From: Dichetophora obliterata
Lineage: Eukaryota > Arthropoda > Insecta > Diptera > Sciomyzidae
DNA: 64,000 nt
Assembly: GCA_963920525.1 (NCBI GenBank)
Contig: OY986438.1
Span: 121,270,420-121,334,419 of the forward strand
Direction: 5' to 3'
Below are positions 1-11,191 of this stretch, piece after piece. The translations under genes and the position numbers were made by a program. The stretch's first letter is position 1. Every line of letters begins with the position of its first letter. A model generated the notes under the pieces. It was not told the DNA's origin. It did not search any database and was given only the letters and a program-made list of their open reading frames with translations.

Positions 1-639
1 ACAAAGGTGTGACACCGTGCTTGAGTTAAAACTAGCTATCAAAGAAGGTCTGGAAGGATGTGTCGAATTATGAGCTTATAAAACTTGTGCAATTCATGTC
101 CAAGCGTTTATGTGAGGTTGTATTGAAATATGGTGACCCTACCAAATATTAAAATTCATAAATTGTTTAGATAAGTACGAAAAATGTTTATGCGTTTAAG
201 GAGGCGTCCATTAAAGTCTTAGTTTATCTTTATTTTCTTATTTTTTGCGTTGCAAAGTATTACTTTTGTTATATTTAAATAAAAAACATACAATGAAAAG
301 TAATTTTCAATACTTTATTTAAAACAAAGAAAGAAAAAGAGTTAGTTTATAATTGATAAGAAAAAGAAAACAAATGTTAAAAAAAGTGTTGAGTTTAACG
401 AGTATGCTCCGCTGTGCACTAGTAACCAAATGATCAAAGTTTTCTTGTAGCATTAAGCAAACCATATTTTCCAGGGACCGAAAATAACGATTATTTTTGA
501 AATTTTAGAAGATCATGTATAAAAGTTGTATAATTCCTTTGAATATAGCAATGTGAAGCTAGGGAGCTAGAGATTCCATTTTTTACATAATTTTTTTCAT
601 AATTTTTAAGATAAAAATCACCTCAAACCAATTATTTTT
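1..639. other. AT-rich non-coding stretch
   Basis: No gene, RNA or clear repeat boundary is visible. The sequence is AT-rich and broken by stops in all frames. It leads directly into the tandem array that starts near 640. Confidence 0.6.
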
Positions 640-995
640 TTATCGATAATTTTTTTGATCAGAAATAAAAGTTATTTCTTGGTCGTTATTTTTTTCAATC
701 AGAAATAAAGTTATTTCTTGGTTGTTATTTTTTTCAATCAGAAATAAAAGTTATTTCGTGGTCGTTATTTTTTTCAATCAGAAATAAAAATTATTTCGTG
801 ATCGTTATTTTTTTAATCAGAAAAAAAGTTATTTCTTGGCCATTATTTTTTCGATCAGAAATAACTGTTATTTCGTGGTCGATATTTTTTTCAATCAGAA
901 ATAAAAGTTATTTCGTGGTCGTTATTTTTTCGATCAGAAATAAAAGTTATTTTTTTACCGCTATTTTTTCGATCAGAAATAACAGTTCTTTTTTG
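640..995. repeat. Minisatellite, about 38-39 bp unit, roughly nine copies
   Basis: A unit containing ATCAGAAATAAAAGTTATTT followed by a C[GT]TGGTCGTTATTTTTT-like part recurs head to tail with small length changes. Its core is partly self-complementary (AATAAAAGTTATTT). The open frame across it simply translates the repeat as a repeating peptide and is not a gene. Confidence 0.85.
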
Positions 996-1189
996 ATAGT
1001 TTTTGTTCGATTAGACTCATGGCTTTTCTCTTTTTTTCTTAACTCAACTCATCTTATAACATTATCTCTATCGGCGAAATTACAATGCAGCAGTTGCAAC
1101 GAAACAAAGCAATTGAATCTGATTGTCTTATAAGGAAACAAACGAACTTCAAACAAGGAAAAAGTCAAACTGCTGTCAAAACAAAAGCA

Positions 1190-1640
1190 CCGTTTTAAGT
1201 TTTATTTTTTTCCTCACAGAATAAAACTTATTTTTAAGTTTAATTTTTTCCCCACATATAGCAGTTATTTTTTGAGGTAGATTTTTCTCTCAAAGTAATA
1301 CTTATATTTGAATTTTAAATTTTCCCTCACAAGTATAAACATGTTTTTTAATGAAAAACAAAATAGTTAAAAATTGTTAGATTGAAAAGTTATAACTCGA
1401 ATATAGCTCAAAGTTTTTTTTTGTAAATTAAAACATGAAACTTAACCTTTATCTGTGAAGGAAAAAATAAAACTACAAAAAATAAGTTTTATTTTGAGAG
1501 CAAAAATATAAAACTCAAAAAAAGAACTGTTATTTGTGAGGGAAAAATTAAACTCACTCAGTTTTTGAGGAAAAAAATAAAACTCAAATATAAGTTTTAT
1601 TTCGTGAGGAAAAAAATTAAACTTAAAATATTACGCTCCT
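1190..1640. repeat. AT-rich inverted-repeat block
   Basis: Blocks such as AATAAAACTTATTTTTAAG near 1200-1330 reappear in reverse complement near 1450-1640, together with repeated GTGAGGAAAAAA/TTTTTTCCTCAC motifs. The block could fold back on itself. No terminal inverted repeat with a target duplication could be fixed. Confidence 0.55.
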
Positions 1641-1754
1641 AATATTTTTGAAAAGTGAAGAGATAAACAAAAATTTTGTGTATTAGCTTCTTTTGTGCAG
1701 TGATTTTTACATAATGATTTTTTTCTTTAAAATTTTTAAAATAACTGTTATTTT

Positions 1755-3120
1755 TGGTCCCTGATTTCCATATTACGATTAGAGTAATTGTTCAAATTAC
1801 GACTACAGTAATTGTAAATTTCAAAAAATTTCTTTATTACGATTACAGTAATTGTAAAACAGCAGAATTATAATTACGATGACTGTAATCGCATTCATTC
1901 TTTCTCATGATGCAATTCATAAAGAAGATCTTTTCTGGAATCTTTATTTATAGTGGGGCTCCGCTGGAATAATTCTCTGTGATATTCTTTATTTTTGATG
2001 CCGTCCACGGCGGCACGCTCTTTCTGATTTTTCATCCGAAAAATTAGTGTTATTTAAGGCAAATATTGATTTTTAATATTTCAGAATTAATTGATTTTTC
2101 TCTCGTATCAATTTATACATTCCTTATTATTGAGTTCGTTTTGATTTATATCATTGAAATAAAGTATTGTTCAAAATAAAATAGTTTCGAAATAAAATTG
2201 AAAAGTATCTGCTTCTTATAGCGCATTCTTTTCTGAAAAAAATTCTGACCTCACAGAATGCAGAATTTTTTAGATTTTGACCTGAATTTACAGAATGTTG
2301 ACTTCTTTTGAGCTGAGAAAAGAACGGAAAAATGCAACTTTTTTCATTTGATATTGGCTGCACTGTTGTTTTGAATTCCGGTGTATTTACAATTGAGGCT
2401 ATGAGGAATTTTTAACAAATAATCATCGAGCTGTTAAGTTTTAAAAAAAAATTTAGTCAAAATTATTTTGAATTAAATTTAAAAAAAATTTCAAAATTGG
2501 AACATTTTGCTTCTCACAATTGTCACAGCGTATAATCTTACTGTCAAAATTATTTTTTTTATGTTGGTATTACTAGAGAGCAGAATGCAGAACCGCCGAA
2601 TTTTACAGGTCAGAAAATTCTGCATTTGTTATACTTTTGCGGTCAGAATTTTCGAGAATAAAAGACGATTTATTTTGAGATCAACATTTTTTTTAGAAAA
2701 GAGCGGAAAAATGCAGAACTCTTGAAGAGGTCAGAAAAAATGCATAATTTTTCCAGAAAAGAGTGCGCTATTAGTAAGGAGAAAAATTAGACAACATTTA
2801 AATTACATGACTTTCACAAGAACATTTTTTTTGAAACGCCATTATTTGTGCAAGTAATTAAATTACAAAAAACATGATTATGATCACTGTAATTTTAATT
2901 GTAATTTTCATTGATTACGATTACTGTAATTGTAATCAATAGATTTTTCTGTTACAATTACAGTAATCGTAATTGTAATTTGCGTGTATACCGATTACAG
3001 TAATCTTTTTGGTTTCAACCAGAGCTGGGTATTTTGCGATTACAATTACTTTCCAATTACAATTATAGTAACCGTAATCTTCAAAAATTAACGATTAAGA
3101 TTACTGTAAATGTAATTTAT
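1755..3120. repeat. GATTACNGTAATC-rich repeat flanking a nested element
   Basis: Near-palindromic units of the form GATTACAGTAATTGTAAT are clustered at about 1760-1890 and 2875-3120. The DNA between holds a separate foldback element (2221-2768). The same motif forms clusters at 61.7-62.0 and 62.7-62.95 kb, so this looks like a dispersed family built from this short word. Confidence 0.55.
2221..2768. mobile_element. MITE-like element with GCGCATTCTTTTCTG ends
   Basis: The left end reads GCGCATTCTTTTCTG and the right end is its near-exact reverse complement (one difference). Both ends are flanked by TA. Further internal segments (TTCTGACCTC, GAATGCAGAATTTT) also occur in inverted copies. Length is 548 bp with no transposase. 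The TA duplication suggests a Tc1/mariner-mobilised MITE. Confidence 0.6.
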
Positions 3121-3164
3121 TATTATTATTATTATTGTTAACTTATTTGTGATCTATTAAGTTA

Positions 3165-3228
3165 TTACATGAATCTAATTACGAGCTTTAGATCAAGTAA
3201 GTTTTTAAGATGGCAACAACCAAAGCTG
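3165..3228 (+). mobile_element. Solo end of the GGCAACAACA foldback family
   Basis: The segment resembles the left arm of the element at 22194-22682: GATCTA..TAA..TTATTACATGAAT, then CGAGCTTTAGAT.AAGTAAG, then TTTTTAAGA.GGCAACAAC. No matching right arm is present nearby, so this is a truncated copy. Confidence 0.6.
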
Positions 3229-3229
3229 T

Positions 3230-3550
3230 GAAAGAATGCATTCATTTGTAATTTAAAATCATTTAATTCCCAATCAATGATTTGAAAAAAGAGATTGCAT
3301 TAATTTTTTTCAAATCATTGATTGTGATCTAAAATTTAAAATCCCAATCAATGATTTGAAAAAATGATTCCATTCATTCAATCAATGAAATTTCAAATCA
3401 CAATCAATGATTTGAAAAAATGATTGCAATCATTTTTTAAAATTTAAAATCCCAATAATGATTTGAAAAAGTGATTGCATTCATTTTTAATTATTAAATT
3501 AAAATTAAATGATTTCAAATCAGAAAATGAATGCATTCATTCATTTAAAT
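3230..3550. repeat. Tandem/inverted repeats of AATCAATGATTTGAAAAAA
   Basis: The words CAATCAATGATTTGAAAAAA and GATTGCATTCATTTTT recur several times in both orientations at roughly 65-70 bp spacing, giving a locally palindromic AT-rich block. No coding content. Confidence 0.65.
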
Positions 3551-3832
3551 CATTTTTTGGTAATTTTTTTTTTTATTTAATTTAAAATATTTTGTTAGAA
3601 GTGACAAAATCCAAATGTTTAAAGCGTGGAAATTTTCACAACATTTTCGTCAGAGCAGTACTCTGTTCCGCAATTTTTCACAATTTAATTGTACTGCCTA
3701 TTTATTTTTAAATTAAAAGAGAGAGATCATATGAAATTTCCTATCTCTTTCTCTCTCTCTCTCTGAGAAACGTTGCAAGCGGAACTGTTCGCAACAAAAT
3801 ATATTTCAGAAATTTGCCGCAACAAATATATT

Positions 3833-4595
3833 GGCCCTTATTATGAGTTGCTTTCGACGTTCGATCTTCGCTGGTTATCGAACAACGAGTATCGAACGTT
3901 AAATTCTTATTATGAGCAGTGGAACCCTATCGAAATGTTCGTTGCTGATCGAAATTTCAGTCGAATAGGTTTTTGCTTTCGATGCGATGCGTGCTTAGCA
4001 ATAATTGGTATAAATATAAGTATTTTGTGAAATACTAAAATTCAAAACTGATATTGAACTGTTTTTGTAATTTTTATGCAGGTCTAAGGTGGTGAGCAAC
4101 AAATCACAGTTAGAAAAACTGGTCTTATTGATGGAGGCAAACTTTGACAGCAAAGGATATTTGTTCCAAAGTTCAGGCGACAAAGACATGGGAAGAACTC
4201 ACGCTGAAATTAAATTGATTAGGACCACCAGTTAGAACAGCAAAGTGGCTTAAGATAAGCTAAAGAAAGCGTTGCTCAACCCTTTTCTACTTCTAGCCAG
4301 TTCCGTCAAGCTTTTATCCTCTTCTGACGAAGCGTCGAATCTTATGGAAATTATTTTCGTCATAGTTATAACTTTTTTGTCTTATTTTTTGCAATCAACT
4401 TTCAAACCAATCGTATTTAGTTGAAATAAAACAACAATCACCTGATAGAAATATACTACCGTGAAGAAACAAAATTAATGAAATTCACAATAGCGCTTCT
4501 CTTTGTCGAAAGCACGTTATAATACCAAATGCAAATTCGTTCGATCAGGCCATTCGACTACAGTCGAAGATCAAACGCAGCTCATAATAAGGGCC
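3833..4595 (+). mobile_element. PIF/Harbinger-type non-autonomous element
   Basis: The ends are GGCCCTTATTATGAG and its exact reverse complement, followed by further similar sequence (GATCTTCG). The 763-bp segment is flanked by ATT on both sides, a 3-bp duplication of the Harbinger size class. Internally it carries a frameshifted relic of the Myb/SANT-like accessory protein usual for Harbinger elements, which supports the superfamily call. Confidence 0.7.
4081..4270 (+). pseudogene. Relic of Harbinger Myb/SANT-like accessory protein
   Basis: One frame reads KSQLEKLVLLMEANFDSKGY and continues through FQSSGDKD. After a frameshift the next frame gives GPPVRTAKW, then a stop. This order (QLEKLVxxMEAxPDLAKG, FQSSxDK, then LGPPVRTxKxWxxVW) is the N-terminal pattern of the regulatory Myb/SANT-like proteins carried by insect Harbinger elements and by zeste-like domesticates. 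At least one frameshift and several stops make it non-functional. Confidence 0.6.
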
Positions 4596-4599
4596 ATTA

Positions 4600-4905
4600 A
4601 TATAGCAAAATTTCACGTAAACAAACATAGTACTATGCTTTATTGTCAAAGCAATCTATTTGAGTAGAATTAATAAATGGTGTACACATATTATTAACCT
4701 TTCAATTCGCTTGTGTATTAAAACGTAAACAAAAACGCGTTTCACGATATTATAAGTAATTATACCAGGAAGATAACTGTATGCAAATTTTTTGGAATTG
4801 GTTAAAATTAATAAATAAAATGGGTTAAAATAAATTTTTTTATATACTTAATTTTTATTTTTAAGAAAATTTTTTTGGTTGCCGCATAACTTTTATTTTT
4901 GAGGA
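4600..4905. other. Non-coding, no feature recognised
   Basis: AT-rich spacer between the Harbinger-type element and the 1.1-kb direct repeat. Nothing recognisable. Confidence 0.5.
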
Positions 4906-4909
4906 ATAA

Positions 4910-6320
4910 ATTTTTAGGATCTCGAATTCAGTTTTCGAGATATCGTCATAACTTTTATATCAAAATTTTTCAGAATTTACTATTTGTAAAATAAAAAATG
5001 TACTATAAAAATGCTTATTGTAGGGTATCCGTAAGAGATAGTGAAAAATATTTTTCCTACATTGTATTAATATCTAAAATTTTCACCTACACCATGTTCC
5101 TCCATTTCTTATAGTTTAGGTTTTACTTCAGAAATATTCTTTCAATGCTCATATTTCAGGTCAAAAGTCACATAACAATTCGGTGAACTTCTTCTCCCTA
5201 CTCTAATTTATTTAAAAAACTATCAAAATGGGTTCAGAAAAACGGAAGAACTGTTTCTCCTATGCCTATATTTATATATAACGAAATGGCTTAAAGCATA
5301 GATTTGTGTATAAAACTTTGGAGTGGTTTGAAATATTTGAAATTTTTTTCACAGAAATTATTTATTAAGCTGTAGAACTTTGTAGAAAATATAAAAACAA
5401 CATTCTGAAAAATTTAATTTTCATCAAAAAAATCATAGGGGATAGCTCATGATTTTCGATGATAGAATCTGTTTTTTGCATTATGTGTCAAAACTAAGCA
5501 ATTTTTGCTAATAAATGATATGTCATATGAAAGAGTGTGAAAAAAGAAAATTTTATAAGAAAAAAAAGTACAACAATAAAAACGTTTGGCCTATTTTTGG
5601 AGCAAAACCTGAATATTTTAGAGGTATTTTTAAAACCATATAAAGCATTGAATTGGTGAGATAACGGTAAATCTTTTCTCATTTCTTCAAAGTCAATTAA
5701 TTGATCTTTCAGCCAAAGAAAATTTGATGAAAATCGATTGAAAAATGGCCAAGATATTTGCTTGCAAAATCAAAACTTTAAATTTCAATCGTTTTTTTCT
5801 CATTCTGAGGCGATGACCCTGCTTCAAAGAAATACGTTGTACTGAAATCGAAATTTTTTAAGATATCTCAATAGTTTTGATGTCATTATAATGGAATTTT
5901 TTTTTAACATTTTATCCGAGAAAAATATTACAAAAAAAGCTTTCGTATACCGTTATAAACAATTTATTTCTGAACCAACGACGTTTCATACAAAAATACG
6001 TTGTACTGAAAACATATATTGTTTTTGAGCTATCACAATAATTTTCATGTCAAAATAAAGGAAATTTTTCATAATTTGCTTTTTGTAAGAAATTTTACTA
6101 TCACAATATACAATCACATTTTTAACATAAAAAATGCTTATTGTAGGGTATCCGTAAGAGATGGCGCAATATGTCGGAAGTATTTTTTGCACACCTTATC
6201 AATGTCTAAAATTTCCTCTTACATTATATTCTTCCATCTTTTACAGTTAGGCTTTTATTTAATAAATGCTCTTTATACGCTCATATTGCAGGTCGAAGGT
6301 CACCAATCTAAAATGTAATC
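4910..6320. repeat. Diverged direct duplication, about 1.1 kb period
   Basis: The block with AAAATGCTTATTGTAGGGTA, TCCGTAAGAGAT and a TTTCAGGTCAAAAGTCA-like end near 5015-5170 recurs near 6130-6310 in the same orientation with substitutions and small indels. Sequence between the copies (near 5390-5540) resembles DNA near 25040-25230, and in reverse near 56.1 kb, so the unit belongs to a dispersed AT-rich repeat. Short open frames here are not conserved. Confidence 0.6.
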
Positions 6321-6477
6321 ATAATGTGCAGCCAGATCTTTCATTTGATACCTCTTTCATTATTCTACCACCTCTTCCTAGCCCTGAGATTCCTTACTAA
6401 AAATAATGCAAACTTTGAACGTTAATATTTCGGGTCAGAGGTCATAAATTTAAAATCTAAAATGATTCTACACATGA

Positions 6478-6950
6478 ACAGGATCCGAGAACAAAATTAA
6501 TATATCGTGTCAAAGTAGCTGATATAAATCGAAACTGGCCCGAGTCTTCACTATAATGTACCCGAAGCATACCCAACAAGTACCTCGAAAGTTACCTGAA
6601 ATAGTACCGTAGTAAGTCTGCATTATGTCTATAAATTGCTCAAAAACGAGCGACTATATTCGGGCACAATAAACTGAAGAGTGCCCGATTCGGTCTTCGT
6701 TCGTACATTGTGCCTGCCCAAGGTGTTCCAGAACTAGCATTACTTTAAGTGCAGACGTCGGACATTTACCGGCACGGTTCTAGACATCTTTATTGACAGC
6801 TAAATTATTGACACAAAATATGAAATTGCTTCTCGGTCGAAGTACTTGTTGGGTATGTTTTGGGTACATTATAGTGAAAACTCGGTCCAGTTTCGATACA
6901 CATCAGCTACTTTGACACTATGTATGAATTTTTTTCTCGGATCCTGTTCG
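6478..6950. mobile_element. Foldback element with about 120-bp arms
   Basis: The left arm (about 6478-6600) and right arm (about 6830-6950) are inverted copies at roughly 85-90 percent by eye. They share CAGGATCCGAGAA, GTGTCAAAGTAGCTGAT, CACTATAATGTACCC and CATACCCAACAAGTAC. The loop is about 230 bp. No target duplication was fixed and no protein is encoded. Confidence 0.7.
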
Positions 6951-7229
6951 CAAAAACTTCGCAGTTTTTCATTACTACTCATAGCTTTTAAAAATAAAAT
7001 TGAGTCTGATACTCGGCACTTTTGTGCCTGAGTAGTTTGGTACTGACACAAATTGTTTCTCGGGTTTATATCCGATATCGTTAAGCCATTTTTGAGTTAT
7101 TTTAACAATACCTTGTCTAGTTATACCATGGATCGGATAAGTAGTTTTGTTGTTGTAAGCATCTGAATACAGAGTAATTACACACGCGATCAGTTGTTTG
7201 AGTAAAATTTGCAAATTATTAGTATTTTT

Positions 7230-7535
7230 GTGGCGGCCGAAGCCTTGTGGGTAGAGTGCGTGGCCCCTAAGCCAAGGAACCGCGGTAGCCCGGGTTCAAT
7301 TCCTAGCTCAGACAGAATGTTATTTCAGTGGAATAATTTTTCTGTTCGGTCTTCTTTTCTCTGCAGATAATGGCAAACCTCAGAGAGTTAAAACTGACAT
7401 GTAATCCTTTTTGAGAATATAAGCCGTTCGGAGTCGGCATAAAACTCGTAGGTCCAGTTCTCGATCATTTGTGTAAACATTTAAAAACACGCACAACACA
7501 GTTAATAAATAGAAGCTCGGTCAAAGTCCTTTCTA
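7230..7535 (+). mobile_element. tRNA-derived SINE
   Basis: The 5' part is tRNA-like, with an A-box (TGTGGGTAGAGTGCG, 7246-7260) and a B-box (GGTTCAATTCC, 7293-7303), which are internal RNA polymerase III promoter elements. The body has GCAGATAATGGCAAACCTC and GCCGTTCGGAGTCGGC, which I recognise as a SINE body seen in acalyptrate flies such as tephritids. It ends near AGAAGCTCGGTCAAAG. The head recurs inverted at 56711-56794. Confidence 0.75.
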
Positions 7536-8957
7536 GGGCTGAAATGGCCAAATTAATTTATATTAATTTTTATGGAATCTAAAAAGATTTTACCGTTTTT
7601 ATAAAGTCCATTGTATGGGAGGTAGGCGTGCTTTTTATCCGAATTGGCTTATTTTCGAACTTGATCTTTGTCTTCTCTTTTCGAAAAGAAGCTTATATAT
7701 TGAATTTTGTTGCGGTAGCTCCGTAATTTTAAAACTTAACCAAAATCCTGATCAGTGTAATTTTGTTGTAGGCATCTATCTAATTTTACACACCGTAAAG
7801 CCACAGGTCCTATTGAAACTTGAACAAAAAGTCACATGTTCATTCAAGGGTTTAACAAAAAGTCAAGTCAAAGTGTAATAAATTTCTGATAATTTTTAGT
7901 AACTTGCCACTTGGACAAAATTCAAATTTTTTAGCAACTGGACATGTGCGGTTCCGTTCGGCTACGCCTTAATTGTGTGGCTTTTTTAAAAATCTATCCG
8001 CAGTATTTAATATTAAATATTTTTTAATATTTAAAAAAGGGACGGTATTTGAAAGTCCTAGCGCGTATTCAGCAATGCTTTCAGTAGATTGTAATTAAAA
8101 TATTTTAACCGAATATTTTCCATGTGCACTTGTTAATGCTGCAGCTGATATAACCAGCCGTAACTTTAATTTTTGTATTTAACTATAAGAGTTAAAAATT
8201 ACTTTACTATTATTTATAAAAGTTCAAGTTTAAAGCTAACTTTTACTTTGTACGAAAAATTAAAATGCAAATCTTTCGATAATTTTATTTTTAAAAGAAG
8301 ACTTATATGAAAAATGTAGTTTAAAGAGTCTTTTGAGACTATCATTTAAAAATGTAGTCTTCTCATAAAAAAGCTACGAAAAGAATTTAAAAAAGTTAAT
8401 TTTAGAATTTAGATTTGTCGGCTGGTTTATATTATTTTAAGTTAAAGCCCGCTCTACTGACCCTTAAGTTGCAGTAACCCAATAAATTACTTGTCCGATC
8501 TCTCCGAGGAAAAATAACTGACACTTTCATTCCAAAACTTAAGCACATTTATGTTTAAATCGAATCATTTTGCTTTACTGTAGTAAAGTTTTACGATGTC
8601 ATCTTCGTGGTCGCTGTCGTTATTTGGTGTGCTACCTAATTCTTCCAAAAGCTCATTCAGTTTGTTTTTCGTGCTCAAGATGGTGTCAGATGCATGGTTC
8701 TTATGTTGCCTTTTATCATACAATATATTTTGAAAGGCTTTTATTATCACTTTAATAAAATAAAAGCTTTGAGACTCTTTTATATTAACTTTTTTAAAAA
8801 AAGTCTTTAGACTTAAAAATAAAAGTCTTCAAAGACTCTTATGTTTGATTGTAATTAAAAAGTAAAAATTAATTTTAAAAAATAGAAGCTACTAGCTTCC
8901 AGATTTATATAATTATGACCTTTGATGATTTTACAAAGTTAAAATTTGGAGCTTTGA
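7536..8957. other. Non-coding with scattered AAGTCTT/AAGACTT words
   Basis: No gene recognised. Near 8275-8360 and 8755-8850 there are repeated AAAGTCTT and AAGACTTT words in both orientations, suggesting an old foldback repeat. The short open frames at 8565-8755 on both strands have no recognisable domain. Confidence 0.5.
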
Positions 8958-9274
8958 GTAAAGTAATTTATAAAAGAAGGCAACAAAAACAACAACAGCT
9001 ACTTTGTGAAAAGTCAATTGCATAGCAGACTGGACAGTCTGTTTCGGAAATAGCTACATTTCTGCTTCAGTAGTGAACTGATTCCGCTGTGACCAACCCA
9101 CTGTTTTTTGTTCTAAATGATATCAGACATGTTTTAATAAACTCATCTGAATGATATGACGCTGAAAAACAAATGGATCTTATTTTTAGCTATAAGCCGA
9201 AACAGGCTGTCTAGTTGTTGTGTGATTGACTTTTTACAAAGTTCTTGTTGTTGCCTTCTTTCATAAACTACTTG
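8958..9274. mobile_element. GGCAACAACA foldback element, complete
   Basis: The arms of about 75 bp are inverted copies: AAAGAAGGCAACAA, ACTTTGTGAAAAGTCAAT and AGACTGGACAG on the left match reverse-complement sequence ending at 9274. The middle contains TTTCGGAAATAGCTACATTT and CTGTGACCAACCCACTGTT, shared with the copies near 52.5 and 59.1 kb. No coding capacity. Confidence 0.7.
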
Positions 9275-9692
9275 ACTTTTTGACCAAATTTTAACCTTGT
9301 TACTAAATTACTTTTATTAAGAAACATTTTTTTTTGTTATGAAAAGTATCTTTTATGTAAGAAAAGGTTTTGAGGCTCTTTCTCGAAAGACTTTTTGGAA
9401 AAAGTCATAGTAGACCCAAGCTGTGTTTAAAACTAGCTACTTTTGTTTAGACAAACGTTTTCCATTCTAATAATGAACAAAATTGTTAGACACTAAAGTC
9501 AAATAAAAAGTTGAACATTGAAAAATTTATATTTACAGCTTAGTACGAGCTACATTTTTTTTATCCGACTTCGGTGGGGTAAATCCTTACTAGGACAAAC
9601 ATTTATTTCTAGAGCTCTTACGTTTTGCATAAAGGACGATCGCAAAGAAAAATATTTATTAGCATAGCGCATATCAAAAAGTTTATATGTAT
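9275..9692. other. 3' flank of the AT-hook gene
   Basis: Non-coding. It includes two minus-strand AATAAA signals (read as TTTATT at 9655-9660 and 9602-9607), which fit 3' end formation for the gene whose stop is at 9693-9695. Confidence 0.5.
9655..9660 (-). terminator. Candidate poly(A) signal AATAAA
   Basis: TTTATT on the plus strand is AATAAA on the minus strand, 33 bp beyond the stop of the AT-hook gene. A second copy lies at 9602-9607. Confidence 0.5.
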
Positions 9693-10609
9693 TTAATGAT
9701 TGGTTAATCGAACTTTGCTTTTTGTTAATACTCGCCCGTGTTTGTCGAAACTTGTCTGCTCGTTATTTCGATCATTGATTTTAAGGTCTTCACTGCTTAA
9801 CAAAGAAGCAGATGCTGTTGGACTCGATAATCCAAATTTGTAAATTTTCGCAGTCTTTGGCTCAATATCACAAAGACACTCCTTAGGTTTAGTTTTACGT
9901 TGATACCTGTTAATGGGAGCATCACCAGCAGCCAGCTTGGCGCCATCATTGGTCAAATCGATAACTCCAGCAGCATCTTTCTTTCTTGGACGGCCTTTTG
10001 TGGATTTTTTCAAAATGGCATTACTTGCACTTTGTGTAAGGTCGATGCTTTGAGCAGCATCTTTGGTAGTTTGATTGGATGTTTGTGGCAGCGTATCAAG
10101 CAAATGCTTCTGATTCAAAGGAATTTGACTAGTAAATGTTTGTGTTTCAAAGTCGGCCATCAAGTCAACAGATTGCTTAATTTTGATTGAGCTTAAGCCC
10201 AAAGTTTTAGCTGAACTAGGTCTCACTGATGCTGCTTTGGATAAATCCACCGGCTGGCTGCAGACATCACTTTCTGTTGAGTGGCGAAAATGTGCTGAGC
10301 TTTGGCTTCTTCGTCGCAGACGCATTTTCCTAGCATACGGGGATCTCTGTGCCATTTTATAGCGAATATTAGCCCAGTTTAGAGTTGTTTTATTTTTTTT
10401 AGACTGCTGCAACAGACGCTGCGAACGGCGCACATTACGAAACAAACTACGATCAGCCTTTCTAGCGCGTGAGGTTGGACGGTCTAAGAAAATAGCACAA
10501 AACTGTTGAGAAAAATGTTGGAATTGCTAAAATTTGTTTGACAATAAAACATACTCGTGATTTTCTCGGCTTGGGAGCAGTATGTAGAGTCACTCTCAAA
10601 GCTCTGCAT
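9693..10609 (-). CDS. Putative nuclear protein with AT-hook, CtBP-type and SUMO-interaction-type motifs
   Basis: I do not recognise the family. My model has two exons, 10555-10609 and 9693-10483, with a 71-bp intron (donor A|GTATGT, acceptor TTTCTTAG). The nearer CAG acceptor hits a stop in frame. The product is 281 aa, lysine/arginine/serine-rich, with no signal peptide or membrane segment. Visible motifs are a basic N-terminal half; PVDLSK at about 96-101, the PxDLS form bound by the co-repressor CtBP; SVDLM at 123-127; SIDLT at 164-168; an AT-hook core GRPRKK at 182-187; and VIDLT at 192-196, a classic SUMO-interaction motif. This suggests a DNA-binding chromatin or transcription cofactor, which is inference from short motifs only. 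It is divergent from Neos with a 582-bp shared upstream region. Confidence 0.75.
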
Positions 10610-11191
10610 TATTAAACTAGTATTTACGAAATTAAATTTTAAAGTATTACAAAAGTAAAAAATTACAAAATTTTGTTCAAAAGTTAGAAACCTAATGAAT
10701 TTTGTTTTGTCATAATAAATGACGTCGTTATCGAAACGTTGTAGTTTGATTTAAGTTGTCTCTAGTTGAAGGCGGCAGTAAGAATGTTCTTCAATAATAA
10801 TAATTATTTATTTCAAAAACTTTTTTACAGAGTTTAATTTTTGTGTAAAACTAGCCATGGCAAAATGTTTAAAAGTGGTAGACTGAAAAAATCAAAGCGA
10901 CATCTCTGTGTGAAATAAGTTTGTTGGTAAGTGACCTCGGCAAAGCAGTGTTTACTGCACTGACAGAGCCATCTGACAATGAAATTATTGCCAAAAAAAG
11001 GTGTGAAAATTAAATTCAAGCAGTTTAACAGCGGTTTCGGTCAATGCTAAAGCTGACGAAAATATCGATAACACACGGTTCTTGTTAGATTTACCAATGA
11101 CAGCTAACTTCGTGTGGCCTCTTTCAGCTTTGCATATACACTGTTTATATTTGACAATTTTATAGAATAAAAAATTAAATTTTCCGCTTAA
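10610..11191. promoter_or_regulatory. Divergent promoter region between the AT-hook gene and Neos
   Basis: The 582 bp between two oppositely directed start codons must carry both promoters. It contains an exact DRE (TATCGATA, 11063-11070) and a CRE-like TGACGTCG near 10720. No TATA box in a convincing position was found, which fits housekeeping-type promoters. Confidence 0.6.
11063..11070. promoter_or_regulatory. DRE motif TATCGATA
   Basis: An exact palindromic match to the DREF-binding element common in fly housekeeping promoters, 122 bp upstream of the Neos start codon. Confidence 0.6.

Noticed and set aside
798..1133. 111-codon open frame
   Set aside because: Repetitive peptide from the 38-39 bp minisatellite.
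1755..3120. CRISPR-like regular repeats
   Set aside because: The repeats are palindromic AT words without constant spacers, in a eukaryotic genome.
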